A DNA stretch of 64,000 nt from Helicostylum pulchrum (lineage: Eukaryota > Mucoromycota > Mucoromycetes > Mucorales > Mucoraceae), in contig JAIXMO010000005.1 in NCBI GenBank assembly GCA_025677825.1, forward strand, positions 248,001 through 312,000, given 5' to 3'. Both the position numbers and the translations under genes were made by a program. Below are positions 22,474 through 33,217 of the stretch, in pieces (within the stretch, counting starts at the first letter, position 1; each line of letters starts with the position of its first letter). The notes below the pieces were generated by a model. That model was not told the origin of the DNA. It was given only the letters and a program-made list of their open reading frames with translations, and did not search any database.

Positions 22474-23893
22474 TATATCCTTATATTTCCCCTTTAAGCG
22501 TTTCTGCCATCATTTATGTAAGATCTCCTTTTATACGAAATGTATAGATTAATTTTGTAAAAAAAAAAATGCAAAAAAAAATCTGTCGCTTAGTCGGGGA
22601 GAATAAAGATGTGATTTATATTAAAAGTATGCAGTGTTTGTATATACGAGAGAGGTCATGGGCAATAATAAAACATTACGCCTAGTGGAAAATGGAGCAA
22701 ACGAGATTCCCTACGATGATACGAAATAGCGTTTGTCGATCAATCATAATATCACTAAGCAACATGCAGATCTGTTTTTATCTTTTTTTATTTTCAGCAT
22801 GTATTTTTTCTTTTTGTCCCTTTACTTTATGTCTGTTATGTGTGTAATACAAGTAAAGGGCTGTAAACGTTAATTTCATAGAACGATAGAAATGGGATAG
22901 AATAGTTTTTTATTTTATTTTTGTACGTAATGCACAAACAAAATATAAAAAAGACGGGCATACCGAGAACTTTGACCTAAACCGGGACCGAGAATAAAAA
23001 GTAAGGGGTCATTTGTATTTATTATTCGACAGGGAGTTATTCTATCTTTAATAACACGCACACATATACATACAATACCTCAAACCCAAGAAAAAAAAGA
23101 AAGAGAAATGAGAATAGGCGGGTTTCATCATATTTCGAGGAGAAAACTATTGTGTAGAAATCATAAAATAAAAAAATTAAAAAAAGTAGCAGGCCACTTT
23201 CCAACTTGATACATTTTTTCTGTGGAATTTAACCATGTACCCTCCACTCTTTTTCACACTTTTTTTATAAGATATTATAGTTTAGAGTGATAGAAAGAAA
23301 TTAATCAAGTCTTTTATGTATTATTTACGTACGTATAGTATATATAAACAAGACCTTTTTTTAGGGGCCAAAAAAAAAAAAGGTTAAAACAAGAAGAAAC
23401 TTATTTAAACAATATTAAAATACGAGTTAATAATTGTAACTCGTATAAACATGTATGTGGAAATACTCACCGAGATATTATAATCAAATGATGCCATGAA
23501 CAAATTCTTAAAATTTCTATAAACGCTCAAAAAAAAAAATTGTATGGTACGAAAAAAAAAATTGATCTACAAAAAAGGTACAAAAAAAATTATGGCGCAT
23601 CACATTCTTTGAAAAGAGCATAAATTAACATTTCTCGGATCCCTCAACCCATTAGCAAAAAAAAAAAAAAAAAAAAAAAAAAACTCCTACACCTTTGTTT
23701 AGTCTTTTTTAAACCTGAAAAAAAAAACATTTTTTTTTGATTGTATACTCCTTTTTTTGATTCCAGACATATAACACTTTTTTTTATTTCTTTTTTTTTT
23801 TTTTTTCTTGCTTCTACTTCTTTTTTAACCTTTTCTCTTTTTTACCTTACAAAACTTAAAAAAAACTTAATAAATTAATAAAACATTCGAAAT
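22474..23893. other. AT-rich spacer and promoter of the APSES gene
   Basis: No gene was seen. It holds an A-run near 23657-23682. From 23700 on there is a long T/C-rich tract running to an A/T-rich leader before the ATG at 23894. Confidence 0.35.
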
Positions 23894-25230
23894 ATGGACA
23901 ACACTACTTCTACTTCTATAAATGATAATGATTGCCCGAGATTTAGGCCTTTTGCATCCCCTACTCAACGTATGATCAAAGTAAAAAAGGCTAAATACTC
24001 TACTTCTCTAGATCCAAGAGGATACATTCCAGGTAAAAAAAAACATACACAAGAAAAAAATTACTTTTTTTTTTTTCTTTTATTTATCATTGTATCTTAT
24101 ATAGTTTACGAGTATCTTATCAATGGACAACCTATTATGTGGGATAGAGAATCAGGTAAATACCTTTTTTTCATAATATAATCTTTCTCCTCTCTCTTTT
24201 TCTCACTTCCGTCGTATTCTAAATTAGGATATGTCCATTTTACCGGTATTTGGAAATCTTTAGGTAACTCAAAAGCCGATATTGTCAAAATGGTTGATTC
24301 GAATCCCGAGTTAAAGGTTAAAAAGATTCGAGGAGGTTTTCTCAAAATACAAGGAACTTGGTAAGGTATTAAATAAACTAGATAAAATTTCAAAACTAAC
24401 ATACTGTGATTTTTAGGATCCCATATGAATATGCATATATACTTTGTAAAAGAACCGCTTGGGTTGTAAGAAAAGACCTTGTTGCCATGTTTGGCCCTCG
24501 TTTTGTTAATGATGCACTCGACCCTTCTCATCCAGAGTACGGTTGTCTTTTACTTGATCCTAGTCAAAAGGGCTCATCACTTCGTAGAAATAGCTTTACT
24601 ACTATGCGTCAATCAAGTAATCACCCTTATAAACGTGATTTCATGCGTAATAGTAAAACCGCCGCTACTACTACCACTAGTACTCGTGAGAAACCCACTC
24701 AGACCATCTTACCTCGTCAAAATAAGTACAAGGCTATTTCAAATATGTCACTTTCAAGACTATTAAATAATCAGTCTTCGGATGGTGATTCGTCCGATCA
24801 AGAGGACTCTATGCAGCATAATAAAGCCTTTACAACCGACTCGCCAAGTACAACTCCGTCACCTACTTTTCGGGTTATTCCAACTTTCGATACTGTAAAT
24901 AAATGGTCTGACCCCACAACAAGATTACTACCTCCAATTTATACTTCCACAAGCGACCAATACCCGTTAAAACCAAATGAATCAGAGCCTCGTATAACAC
25001 CCGTATATAGCCCTACTTGGTCTCCCGTTTCTCCTATATCTTCTGAGGATTCATCATCATCCACACCGGGTCATGCAAAAGATATTATCGACACAATTAA
25101 TGCAACTATTTTATTACAGAGATTATCTCAAGACGATGGGGCTCGACCATTTAAGCCGATGCATCCTGACTCTATTCCTAGTAAAGTTATGGTTGGAAAC
25201 CAAGAATTTAGAATTTGCTGGAATAATTAA
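23894..25230 (+). CDS. APSES/KilA-N-type DNA-binding protein
   Basis: Four exons (23894-24032, 24105-24155, 24228-24360, 24417-25230) join to 1137 nt, 378 aa, with consistent phases. Residues ~45-135 form an APSES-like helix-turn-helix domain: VYEYLINGQPIMWDRESGYV, HFTGIWKSLGNSKADIVKMV, KVKKIRGGFLKIQGTWIPYE, YAYILCKRTAWVVRKDLVAM. The HFTGIWK and QGTWIPYE motifs are typical of fungal APSES regulators. The remaining ~240 residues are Ser/Thr/Pro-rich and probably disordered, ending in a short SKVMVGNQEFRICWNN segment. No ankyrin repeats are present, unlike Mbp1/Swi6-class members, so a StuA/Xbp1-like or orphan APSES factor is likely. It probably acts in the nucleus as a sequence-specific regulator. 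Confidence 0.85.
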
Positions 25231-25544
25231 TCTCTTTTTTTTTCTCTTCTTTTTTTTGTACATATACACACTCTCTATACTCTCTATTATTATACGTTTT
25301 ACTGTCTATTATTTAAATAAAAATTGAGGACATCTAGTTCCTGATAAAAAAAAAAGTTGTAAATATTATGAAAATCATTTAAAATAATGGCTAGATAAAC
25401 AACTATTTTTATATCATATATAGCAGTAAAAATAAATAATCCTAGCACATTATATTAGGGTTAATATAATTCCAGAATATATATCATATCAAAAATTAAT
25501 TTTAATGGTAAACAGGTAGTTATTATAGTTTTACAAACGAAACT
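25231..25544. other. AT-rich spacer
   Basis: No supported gene; the 3' region of the APSES gene. Confidence 0.3.
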
Positions 25545-25866
25545 TTGCCTTCTACTAACAAGGAAAATACTCACTCGAAAAAGCCACCGGATTTTAAGAA
25601 TATGTTACGATGTTATGATTCATTAGACAGAAAAAGAGATTCGTTATACATATGGCCCTTCGACTGTATCATGAAACATTTTTACTCCACAAAATCAAAC
25701 AAAATGTACAAGTCATTTATACTTGAGAGGATACTTGAAATTTCGAAAAAGAACTCTGAAGAGTCGGGAAGCATCAGTATGAGTACTCTTACTATCGTCT
25801 GGTACTTCGTATTTAGAATGTAAGAATTGTAATAAAGAAGGGCACAATAAAGTAAAGCAAATATGA
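25545..25866 (+). pseudogene. Coding relic with a partial zinc knuckle
   Basis: An open stretch reads KKPPDFKNMLRCYDSLDRKR and YKSFILERILEISKKN and lacks a proper upstream ATG. After a frame change near 25815 it continues as LECKNCNKEGHNKVKQI and then stops. That segment is a C-x2-C-x4-H pattern missing the final Cys of a CCHC knuckle. CCHC knuckles are common in mobile-element proteins. The frame change and lost Cys suggest a decayed copy. No family was assigned. Confidence 0.35.
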
Positions 25867-26333
25867 AATGTGCATTTTACGAAAGTACAGCGGATAAAGG
25901 TAAGTTTATTTTTGAGGTATATGTATAATAGTGTGATAATAAGGTAACTACAATGGAATATAATTAGGTTATCATTGAAGAAGAGGAAGTGTGGTATCGC
26001 TAATCTGAGTTAAGAACAAATAAATTACCAATTGACTTACAAAAGGAAATGTAAATTGATATTACAAGTATAACAAAAGACGATTGATAAATATAAGTTT
26101 ATTAAAAGAAAATAATAAAAATATAAAGAATAATAAGGATATTAAACAGATATAAACTCTGAGGTTATATTTATATCTGTTTTCTAAGTATTTATAATGG
26201 TTGTAGGAATGATTTTAAGTCGGATTTATTCTTGTTCTAATCTGTAGCATTGTTAAGTCATTACAAATAGTTCTGTTTAGTTTTACTTTGCATAAAAATT
26301 AGCCCTGCAAGCTCGAAAAGAAAGCAATGTTCC
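25867..26333. other. AT-rich spacer
   Basis: Nothing supportable was seen here. Confidence 0.3.
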
Positions 26334-26529
26334 ATGGATAAATTAGAAAAGAAAATGGAAAAAAATACTAAAACAGGTACATATAATACTATATGTAGCA
26401 ACTGCAAACTTCTCTCTTTATGATTTTTACAAATTATGTGAGGAAGAATTGCGAGAAGGCTGTAGTCCCTTCACAAGAAATCGCCATTTAATAGAAAATC
26501 GCTGTAAAGAACACGGCTATATCATCTGA
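26334..26529 (+). pseudogene. Small coding relic of unknown function
   Basis: It starts with an ATG at 26334 (MDKLEKKMEKNTKT). A change of frame within about 26378-26402 then gives a protein-like stretch, NFSLYDFYKLCEEELREGCS then PFTRNRHLIENRCKEHGYII and a stop. A GT...AG of 22 nt at the junction would restore the frame, but it is shorter than any intron in this window, so a frameshifted relic is more likely than a real spliced gene. Confidence 0.3.
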
Positions 26530-26698
26530 GACTTTAGATATTTACGGAGGTAAGATTTTTTTTTTTCGGGAAGTGCAGTAAAATGCTCGAAAAAGAGGTG
26601 CCCATAGCCGTTAAACGTGATATACACGTGCACATCACGTGATTTGCAATTTTTATGTTATATATATATAACTATACAGACAGAACAAAACATCAAAT

Positions 26699-26782
26699 AG
26701 TATCTTGGCCGAGTGGTCTAAGGCGGTGGACTTAAGATCCCCTCCTCGATAGAGGGCGTGGGTTCAAACCCCACAGATACTA
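26699..26782 (+). tRNA. tRNA-Leu (TAA), intronless
   Basis: The 84-nt class II tRNA has the acceptor AGTATCT pairing perfectly with AGATACT plus discriminator A. The D arm GGCCGAGTGGTCTAAGGC is typical of Leu. The anticodon loop CTTAAGA has TAA at 26733-26735. A long variable arm (CCTCCTCGATAGAGGG) and the T arm GTGGGTTCAAACCCCAC complete it. It decodes TTA, a favoured leucine codon in this AT-rich genome. Confidence 0.95.
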
Positions 26783-26787
26783 ATATC

Positions 26788-26792
26788 TTTTT
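26788..26792 (+). terminator. Pol III terminator of tRNA-Leu
   Basis: A T5 run begins six bases after the tRNA 3' end. Confidence 0.7.
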
Positions 26793-26984
26793 GCCGTCCT
26801 TTGGGCGGAGTTTGAATTATATCATCAGTTTTAATGATCAACAACTTCTTTTTACTTCTGTCGTAATCATTCTTAACAATTAGTCAATTATAATAAAGTG
26901 TTACAAATGGAGTGGTAGTTTATTTGTAAAGAATAGAGAGTAAGGTATAAAATAAAAAATATTATTTTATAAGTTCAATAAACT

Positions 26985-27210
26985 GAAAGTGAGCACCAGG
27001 TTTATAGTTGTCCAAATAAGAAAGAGTATTATATGAAAGAATATAATACGTAACAGAATAAAATAAAATAAATAAGTTTACAGAGAATTATATAATAAGA
27101 AAGTATACAATTCAAGGGATCTTTATAAGTAAGAAACAGAAAAGTAGAGTATAGTTTATAAGGTAAAAGAAAGATAAGATTTATTTAATATGTAAAATAG
27201 TGTGGTATTT
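26985..27210 (+). repeat. Dispersed repeat B, copy 2, downstream of tRNA-Leu
   Basis: A diverged copy of the repeat at 15779-15990. It shares AGTGAGCACCAG, an AACAGAATAAAATAAAATAAA block, GGATCTTTATAAGTAAG, AGATAAGATTTATTTAA and GTATTTATAT in the same order. It lies ~200 bp after the tRNA, like copy 1 after tRNA-Lys. Confidence 0.45.
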
Positions 27211-27909
27211 ATATTCGAGGGTGTCGGTCAAGACTTCCTTTTTGAATCTTGTAAAATAGCTATGATATCAGGAATAACTTTGTTCCTTTTGGTTCTAAAA
27301 TAAAATAATATGGATAAGGTTTCTAAACTAAATGTGTTGTTTTTGTTCTAGTTAGTTAATATAATAAAATAAATTGATGTTTTTACATTCAGAAAGAACT
27401 AAACATCGTTACTAAGAGAAATAAGGAGATGGAGTAACGAATCCGATGTTTAAGGGAAGGTAAACTTAAAGAAATAGTGTAGTAAAAAGATGGAGTATAG
27501 TAATAAAGTTAAGTATATAAAAAATGTAACAGAAACTGAGATTTGAAATGAAAAGTAACTAATAATCTGGAATAATAATGGGTAAAAATAAGGGTAACTG
27601 AAAAGTACTCTATATGAAAATGTGTAACAGCGGAAAATGATAATAGCGAAATGGCAGTAAAGATGGAGATGAAATAATACTTGTTCAGATAAAAATGAAG
27701 AATAAGTTTTAATCCAGTACGATATTCTTCGGTTCGTAACAAAAGTATGGATGATAGATAAAAGATGATCTATTATATTTTAGCCTTGAGTATTAATTTA
27801 TATTATTTGTAGGTAGTACAAAAGATACTACGGCACTTCCGTATATTGAATTTAACGCGATAATTATATTATTAGAACTTGGTATATGGTAAAGAAATAA
27901 AATAAAAGG
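27211..27909. other. AT-rich spacer
   Basis: No supported gene; purine-rich plus strand with short ORFs only. Confidence 0.3.
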
Positions 27910-28065
27910 CAGCGGGTAAGCTCCAGTGAGCATCAGTTCCTATTTTATTAGTAGAACGAGTTAGGTAAATAAAAAGTTTGGTAAAAAAAAAGTACAACGG
28001 AAAGTAAGATTCAGGGGAATTCAGATACAAAATAAGAGAATTCTCTTCAAAGAGCATGATTCTCG
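27910..28065 (+). repeat. Dispersed repeat B, copy 3
   Basis: It shares AGTGAGCATCAGTTCCTATT, GTACAACGGAAAGTAAGATTCA, GGGGAATTCAG and AAAGAGCATGATT with copy 1, with a ~40-bp insertion after the first block. It is the third member of the family. Confidence 0.5.
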
Positions 28066-28438
28066 GCGTTACTGGGAGAAACAAAGCCAACGTGTGACGA
28101 TATTAAGTAATAGAAAAAAATACAAAGAATAATAGTTGATCGCCGTAAAAGCATTTTTTTTTGACATATTATCTATTACTATCTTAGTGTATAATATTTT
28201 TGCGATGCTCAGCTCACTTTTTTGTACATCTTAAATTACGGGCACAAAAAATATGACTGGTTACGAGCATTGGTAGGAGCATTATTGCGATACCTTATGA
28301 AATAAGGTGCTCAGCAAAGAGTCTTTTATTCCCGGAATACAAGGTGAGGCGAAAAAAGAAAAGTAAATAAAGGCAGCCAATATGTTGTTCCAGTGGTATA
28401 ATTATTATATTGTATTGATAAAAAGCCAGAAAAGAAAA
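28066..28438. other. AT-rich spacer
   Basis: No gene was seen. A small hairpin, CCTTAT-GAA-ATAAGG, occurs near 28293-28307. Confidence 0.3.
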
Positions 28439-28660
28439 ATGGGCGAAGAATATGGTCGTTACAGATTTGTTAATTTAAGAGATTGCCGTGTTATTATATC
28501 CTTTGATCTTTATACAATAACATCAATCCAAAAAGCATGCGTTCCATTGGGAGCATATGAAGCACAGGGAAAATGTATTAACGATTTTAAAATGCGATTT
28601 TTACGATCTATCCAACCAAATGGAGACAATCAATGGGATCTAGTTTCAATGCTTTACTAA
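28439..28660 (+). CDS. Short hypothetical protein or gene fragment
   Basis: The ORF from ATG 28439 encodes 73 aa (MGEEYGRYRFVNLRDCRVII, later SIQKACVPLGAYEAQGKC and FLRSIQPNGDNQWDL). The composition is protein-like, unlike the neighbouring low-complexity ORFs. I do not recognise the family. Further protein-like pieces in changing frames follow at 28880-29158 (KPQDHLFTFIEFIFL; KKQQLTEKAASLIIKYVCDL). All of this may be one degraded gene. Confidence 0.35.
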   Translation: MGEEYGRYRFVNLRDCRVIISFDLYTITSIQKACVPLGAYEAQGKCINDFKMRFLRSIQPNGDNQWDLVSMLY

Positions 28661-29210
28661 GTGTGAATCCAGAGACTTTTATTATTATTGTCCTTGCCTC
28701 AGCAGTTCAGCCATTACAGATTATCCTACTTTTGCTATTACCTTCACTGCCTTAATTTTTGCGTTAGTCTTGTCATCTAAGCGTGGTCATTAAACGCTGT
28801 CGTCCCGCTCCTGAACCGAATCAGTTCGGTCATTGCTGTATTTTTAGTATCTATAGCATTCCAGATTTATGTATAATAAATACCCAAAAAATAAAACCAA
28901 ATTATTCAAAACCCCAAGATCATCTTTTTACTTTTATTGAATTCATATTTTTGGATATAATTTAAAGAGGTGTACATCTTAATTGAAGAAAGCAATTTTC
29001 ATCAAGTATATTGTTGCGATCATTTTATTAAAAAAAAACAACAGTTAACTGAAAAGGCCGCTAGTTTAATAATTAAATATGTATGTGATTTATTTAAAGG
29101 ACAAGTATTATCTTTATTAAAAACTAGTCTATCCTATTTTTCTGTAGCAGAGGTTTAAATAATGTTATATGTGGATATTTTATAATAAAGGTAAATAAAA
29201 AAATAAAAAA
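28661..29210 (+). pseudogene. Probable decayed coding remnants
   Basis: Two open stretches (28783-28965 and 28970-29158) are separated by stops and a frame change. They read as ordinary protein sequence, but neither has a convincing start. They could belong with the 73-aa ORF just upstream. No function can be given. Confidence 0.25.
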
Positions 29211-30185
29211 CTAGTAATTCAATGGAGCGGTACATGTATTAAACAAACAATCTTCTTGGCAATCGGCTTGAGAATCACAACATACACCCTTCGGTCCTTT
29301 TCCTTGTTTATTTCCTCTAAATGCGTTACCCTTACATACAGGGATTGGCTGGTTGTTTTCTTTATCGCATGAACCTTTAATACATGAACCATGACAATCG
29401 TTATCTGTTAAACAACAATCGTTCAAGTTTCCTTGGCCTTGGTGCTGTCTAAAAATAGTGGGGTTATAATCGCAACTGCTAGGTGAAGTAGATGGTAAAC
29501 TAGCGGAAGAGCTTGCAACGCTGCTTGATCTTACAGCGGTAGTTGTTGATGATATATTATTTGCACCATCACAGGATCCTTGAAAGCACGAGCCGCGACA
29601 ATCATTACTGGTTAAACAACAATCATGCAAATCACCTTGACCTTTACCTTGTCCAGCAATTGTTGTATCAAAGTCGCACCTGATGGCTTGCTTTGCTATT
29701 GCTGTGTTTTCTATTGCCGTAGAAGAGGGACTGGCGCTGATATTAATACTGCCGCTGGCGCTGGCACTGGCACTGACATTGGCACTGGCACTGGGAATAG
29801 CATTAGCTCTAATAATACCAGACTCTGAAATAATTGAGCTGATATTAAAATTACACGTATATTTGCGGCTTCTGAGAGTGCTTCTACTACAGTTATATTG
29901 ATGAGACTTGTCTTCATCAACGACATAGGGAGAATTGGTGGAACCTCTAATTGTGATTCGTTTAATAAGATCGTCTGAGGCGGATTTATCAGATCCACAA
30001 AGGGGAGTCAAAATATGTTTTACATTATGAGATGATAATCTAGCACATCCATAGCTACAATCCGTAATATTAACACAACCGCTTGGATTATTACCAATTT
30101 CAAGCTGAATAGAATGTGTAGCAGCCGATATTTGGATTATTCCATAGCCAGCCAATAGCAAAAGGTAAAAGTTTAGTTTTGTCAT
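29211..30185 (-). CDS. Secreted Cys-rich repeat protein
   Basis: A single-exon ORF encodes 324 aa starting with a signal peptide (MTKLNFYLLLLAGYGIIQISAA). An N-terminal Cys-containing region (CVNITDCSYGCARL) is followed by an Ala/Ser-rich linker (ASANVSASASASGSINISAS). Three related C-terminal modules come next. Two follow CDFDTTIAGQGKGQGDLHDC-C...ND-C-RGS-C-FQGS-C and CDYNPTIFRQHQGQGNLNDC-C...ND-C-HGS-C-IKGS-C. The third is shorter (CKGNAFRGNKQGKGPKGVCC, then DCQEDCLFNTC). The shared pattern is C...GxGxx...CC-x5-C-x3-C-x4-C, suggesting disulphide-knotted modules. It is probably a cell-wall or extracellular protein. I recognise no named family and assign no function. Confidence 0.75.
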   Translation of the reverse strand: MTKLNFYLLLLAGYGIIQISAATHSIQLEIGNNPSGCVNITDCSYGCARLSSHNVKHILTPLCGSDKSASDDLIKRITIRGSTNSPYVVDEDKSHQYNCSRSTLRSRKYTCNFNISSIISESGIIRANAIPSASANVSASASASGSINISASPSSTAIENTAIAKQAIRCDFDTTIAGQGKGQGDLHDCCLTSNDCRGSCFQGSCDGANNISSTTTAVRSSSVASSSASLPSTSPSSCDYNPTIFRQHQGQGNLNDCCLTDNDCHGSCIKGSCDKENNQPIPVCKGNAFRGNKQGKGPKGVCCDSQADCQEDCLFNTCTAPLNY

Positions 30186-30651
30186 AAAGATAAAAATAAA
30201 GGTTTTTCTTGAATTTTTTTTTAAAAAAAAAGAGTTTGTTTTTTTATACGATATTTTAAAATAAACAGCGGAGAACTTTTAATGCTTTACATTCTTATAA
30301 TATCGCAACGTCAAAATTAAAACGCGAATCGATTTTGAGAGAGGAATTGATGGTTCTAATTAAATATCTTGACTATTAAAAGCTAAAGTCCTTTTTTTTT
30401 TCGCCAAACATACCGATCCTGGTAACCACTATAAACTAGTATAATTTTAAAACTAAAGTACTGTTATGCTTTAAAGTATCATACATTAAATTAGTGTTTG
30501 TATTGTTTTTTTTTTTCATACTCGTCCTGAAATAGAGAATACCAAAACAATACATTTTGGGGCTTCTATATGAGAGTAATACAATCGAATAATTGAGAAA
30601 AAAAAAGGGGGAGGGGAACACTGCTGCGGGTTGTTTTTTAATATATTTATT
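30186..30651. other. Divergent intergenic region
   Basis: This contains the promoters of the minus-strand Cys-rich gene and the plus-strand endonuclease V gene. No specific site was recognised. Confidence 0.3.
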
Positions 30652-31612
30652 ATGCCTGAAATAACTTCAACGTACGATGCAGATCCTTCTGATGAGCAAA
30701 TAAGTAAATGGCAAAAGTAAGTTTAGTCATTCGCTAAATCTTGTACCTTTCTCAACTAAATTGTACTTTAGGGAACAGGATGAGTTACGAGAAAGACATG
30801 AGACCCGAGACAGGTTGGACTTTGATCCTGAAAACTTACAAGAAATAAAGTACGTTGCTGGTGTCGATTTAAGCTTTCCTCCTGGAGATGAAGAGAATGC
30901 AGTTGCGTGTTTAGTAGTATTATCTATGCCAGATTTAAAGGTAACGTACATACAGGTCCAAGTATTTACAGTGTGTATAACCAAAAATGTTTATTTTTTT
31001 GTAAGATTGTTTACAAACAATTCCTAGAAACTAAGCTCTATCTTCCATATATACCTGGATTTTTAGCATTTCGAGAGGTTGAGCCTTTATTAGAATTAAT
31101 TAAAGAATTAAAGATAAACCAACCAGAGTTCTACCCACAAGTAATCCTTGTTGATGGTAATACATGTATACATATATTAGTAAAGTAATATTAAATTGTC
31201 CTTTTTTTTAGGTAATGGTTTATTACATCCACGACAGTTTGGTATCGCGTCGCACTTGGGTGTATTAAGTGACCTACCTACAATTGGTATCGCAAAGACA
31301 TTTTTAAGAATTCCAGGCGAGCTTGATAGCGTATCGGAAATAAAAAATGAATACAAGAAAGTGTTGAAGAAAAAAGGTGATTATACGAATCTGATAGGTA
31401 CGGGGAGTGGCACTACCTACGGATGTGCCCTTCGAACGTCAGATAATGCTACAAACCCTGTTTTTGTTAGTCAAGGTCACCGAATCTCCTTGCAGACATC
31501 AATTAAAGTTGTACTGGCATTATGCCCCCAATATCGTATACCCGAGCCTATACGTGCTGCAGATCTTGAAAGTAGAGCTTATGTTAGGGCACAAGATGCT
31601 ATGCTAAAATAA
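30652..31612 (+). CDS. Endonuclease V
   Basis: Four exons (30652-30716, 30772-30940, 31006-31156, 31212-31612) join to 786 nt, 261 aa. The second intron is ambiguous by eye; using the acceptor at 31004-31005 restores both frame and the family spacing ([14 protein letters not shown], then [17 protein letters not shown]). Endonuclease V cleaves RNA or DNA one phosphodiester 3' of inosine/deoxyinosine. Catalytic acidic residues are visible at D54 (YVAGVDLSF), E102 (GFLAFREVE) and D128 (VILVDGNG), with the PYIPG wedge at 92-96 and the conserved [17 protein letters not shown]. The length matches eukaryotic homologues without the long C-terminal extension. It probably degrades or repairs inosine-containing nucleic acid in the nucleus or cytoplasm. 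Confidence 0.95.
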
Positions 31613-33217
31613 TCTTGCCACGCCATAAAGTTCTCAGCTGATTTATTTTTGGTATTGATGGTATGATTGATCAATGTACTACATACCGCTTATGGGATTA
31701 TTCCGATTTTACACTTGTCCCGTTTACTTTATAAAAAACAACTTTTTTCTTCTTCTCAATCCTTAACGATTATCTCTTTATTTTGGGTTTTAACAATAAT
31801 TAAATCGATCCCTCTCTTTTCACGTAAAGTTAGCTCATTTATTCTATTTTTGTTTTAGCTGCGCTTCTATGTCGTGTACTCTTACCATTAAGCCTTTTAA
31901 CACTTTTGTGAGAGGCTGGGTCATTACAAACGAATGTATAATTATCCTAAAACTTTAAATCTTTGTCATTAAGCGCCGTCAAAAAAAAAAGTGATAATTG
32001 TAAATACGACTATAACCAAGAGAGCTTTTCTTGGGAAAACTTAATTTTAATTGCTACATTTAGAAAAATTAGGGAAAATGAGGCGAAAAACCCAGTAATA
32101 TCGCACGACAAATAAAAGGTTAAATTTACAAGCTTCGAAGAGCACATATTGCTCCTAATAATATGAAAATGCTTCATCAAAACTAGCGCTAGATAAACTA
32201 AAGCACACTACTGTCTTACTTTATAAGGTTTACTACAACATAAAATACGAGTGAATGATGTCTATTACCTAATTACTGTATTTACTGCTCTTTGTTCAAT
32301 ATGGTAAATATACATGTAACCATATAAACAGAACAAATAAATTGATGTACCAATTAAAAAAACATTTTTACTACATATATATGATATCATAAACACGCGA
32401 TTGCTTGTTTTTTTTTCGATCATCAGTACTTTACATATGATATTTTTTTATATCTTTTGGGGTAATTTGTAGCGTAACAGTTTATATTTAGACTCGATAA
32501 ACGTAAGGTTCAGTTTTTTATATAGTAACTTACCATGCTTTGATCAACAGTAAGCATTGTATGTATCAGTTATAATAACGCGTTTGTGTTAATCTTAAAA
32601 AAGAGGCACCGAACCTTTTTTATTATATGTCGCTTCTTTGCTGAATGATTGATTGCTAAGCGATCATAGTCCCGATGGTTTATCTTATTAAATAATCTAT
32701 TTAAGTTTATTTAGTGTAACATAAAATACACGTTCACTTTTCTAAAAAGTTCATTAAAGTAACATCAGATTGTTCGAGAGAAGTGAATAAAAAAAAGAAA
32801 AAGAAAAAAGCAAACCGAGTATACAGTAAAAGAGTAAATAAGTTAAATTCAAAGGAAAACAAATGTTTGGTTTCTTTTTACATGTTTATTTGTTGTTAAA
32901 AAGCAAGTGACACCGTACCATCAAAGTCAATAAAACATGTGATAGAATTAATAAAGTAGGTTTGTACAAAAAAAGAAAAAGAAAAGAGTAAAATTGACAT
33001 TCCACTAGGTTTTCTCTTCTCTTCTCTTTTTTTTATTTTTTTTTAACAACAATATTTTAATGCTTGACCGGCCAATGTCACAGTGGTCTCAGACCATGAA
33101 CAGGATTCATAGTCCGACACCCGATACTGAAAGTGTCCACAGGTAAAATACAAGCTAATAAAAACAAGTTTAAAAAAAGGAATAATTTTAACATAGTGTA
33201 CCTTACATAGCTCACAT
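31613..33217. other. AT-rich intergenic region
   Basis: No gene, RNA or repeat could be supported over ~1.6 kb. An upstream non-coding exon or the promoter of the following RasGEF gene may lie in the last few hundred bases. Confidence 0.3.

Noticed and set aside
30941..31027. Endonuclease V frameshift or pseudogene
   Set aside because: The apparent frame conflict disappears when the acceptor at 31004-31005 is used; the joined 261-aa protein has correct family spacing and all catalytic residues.
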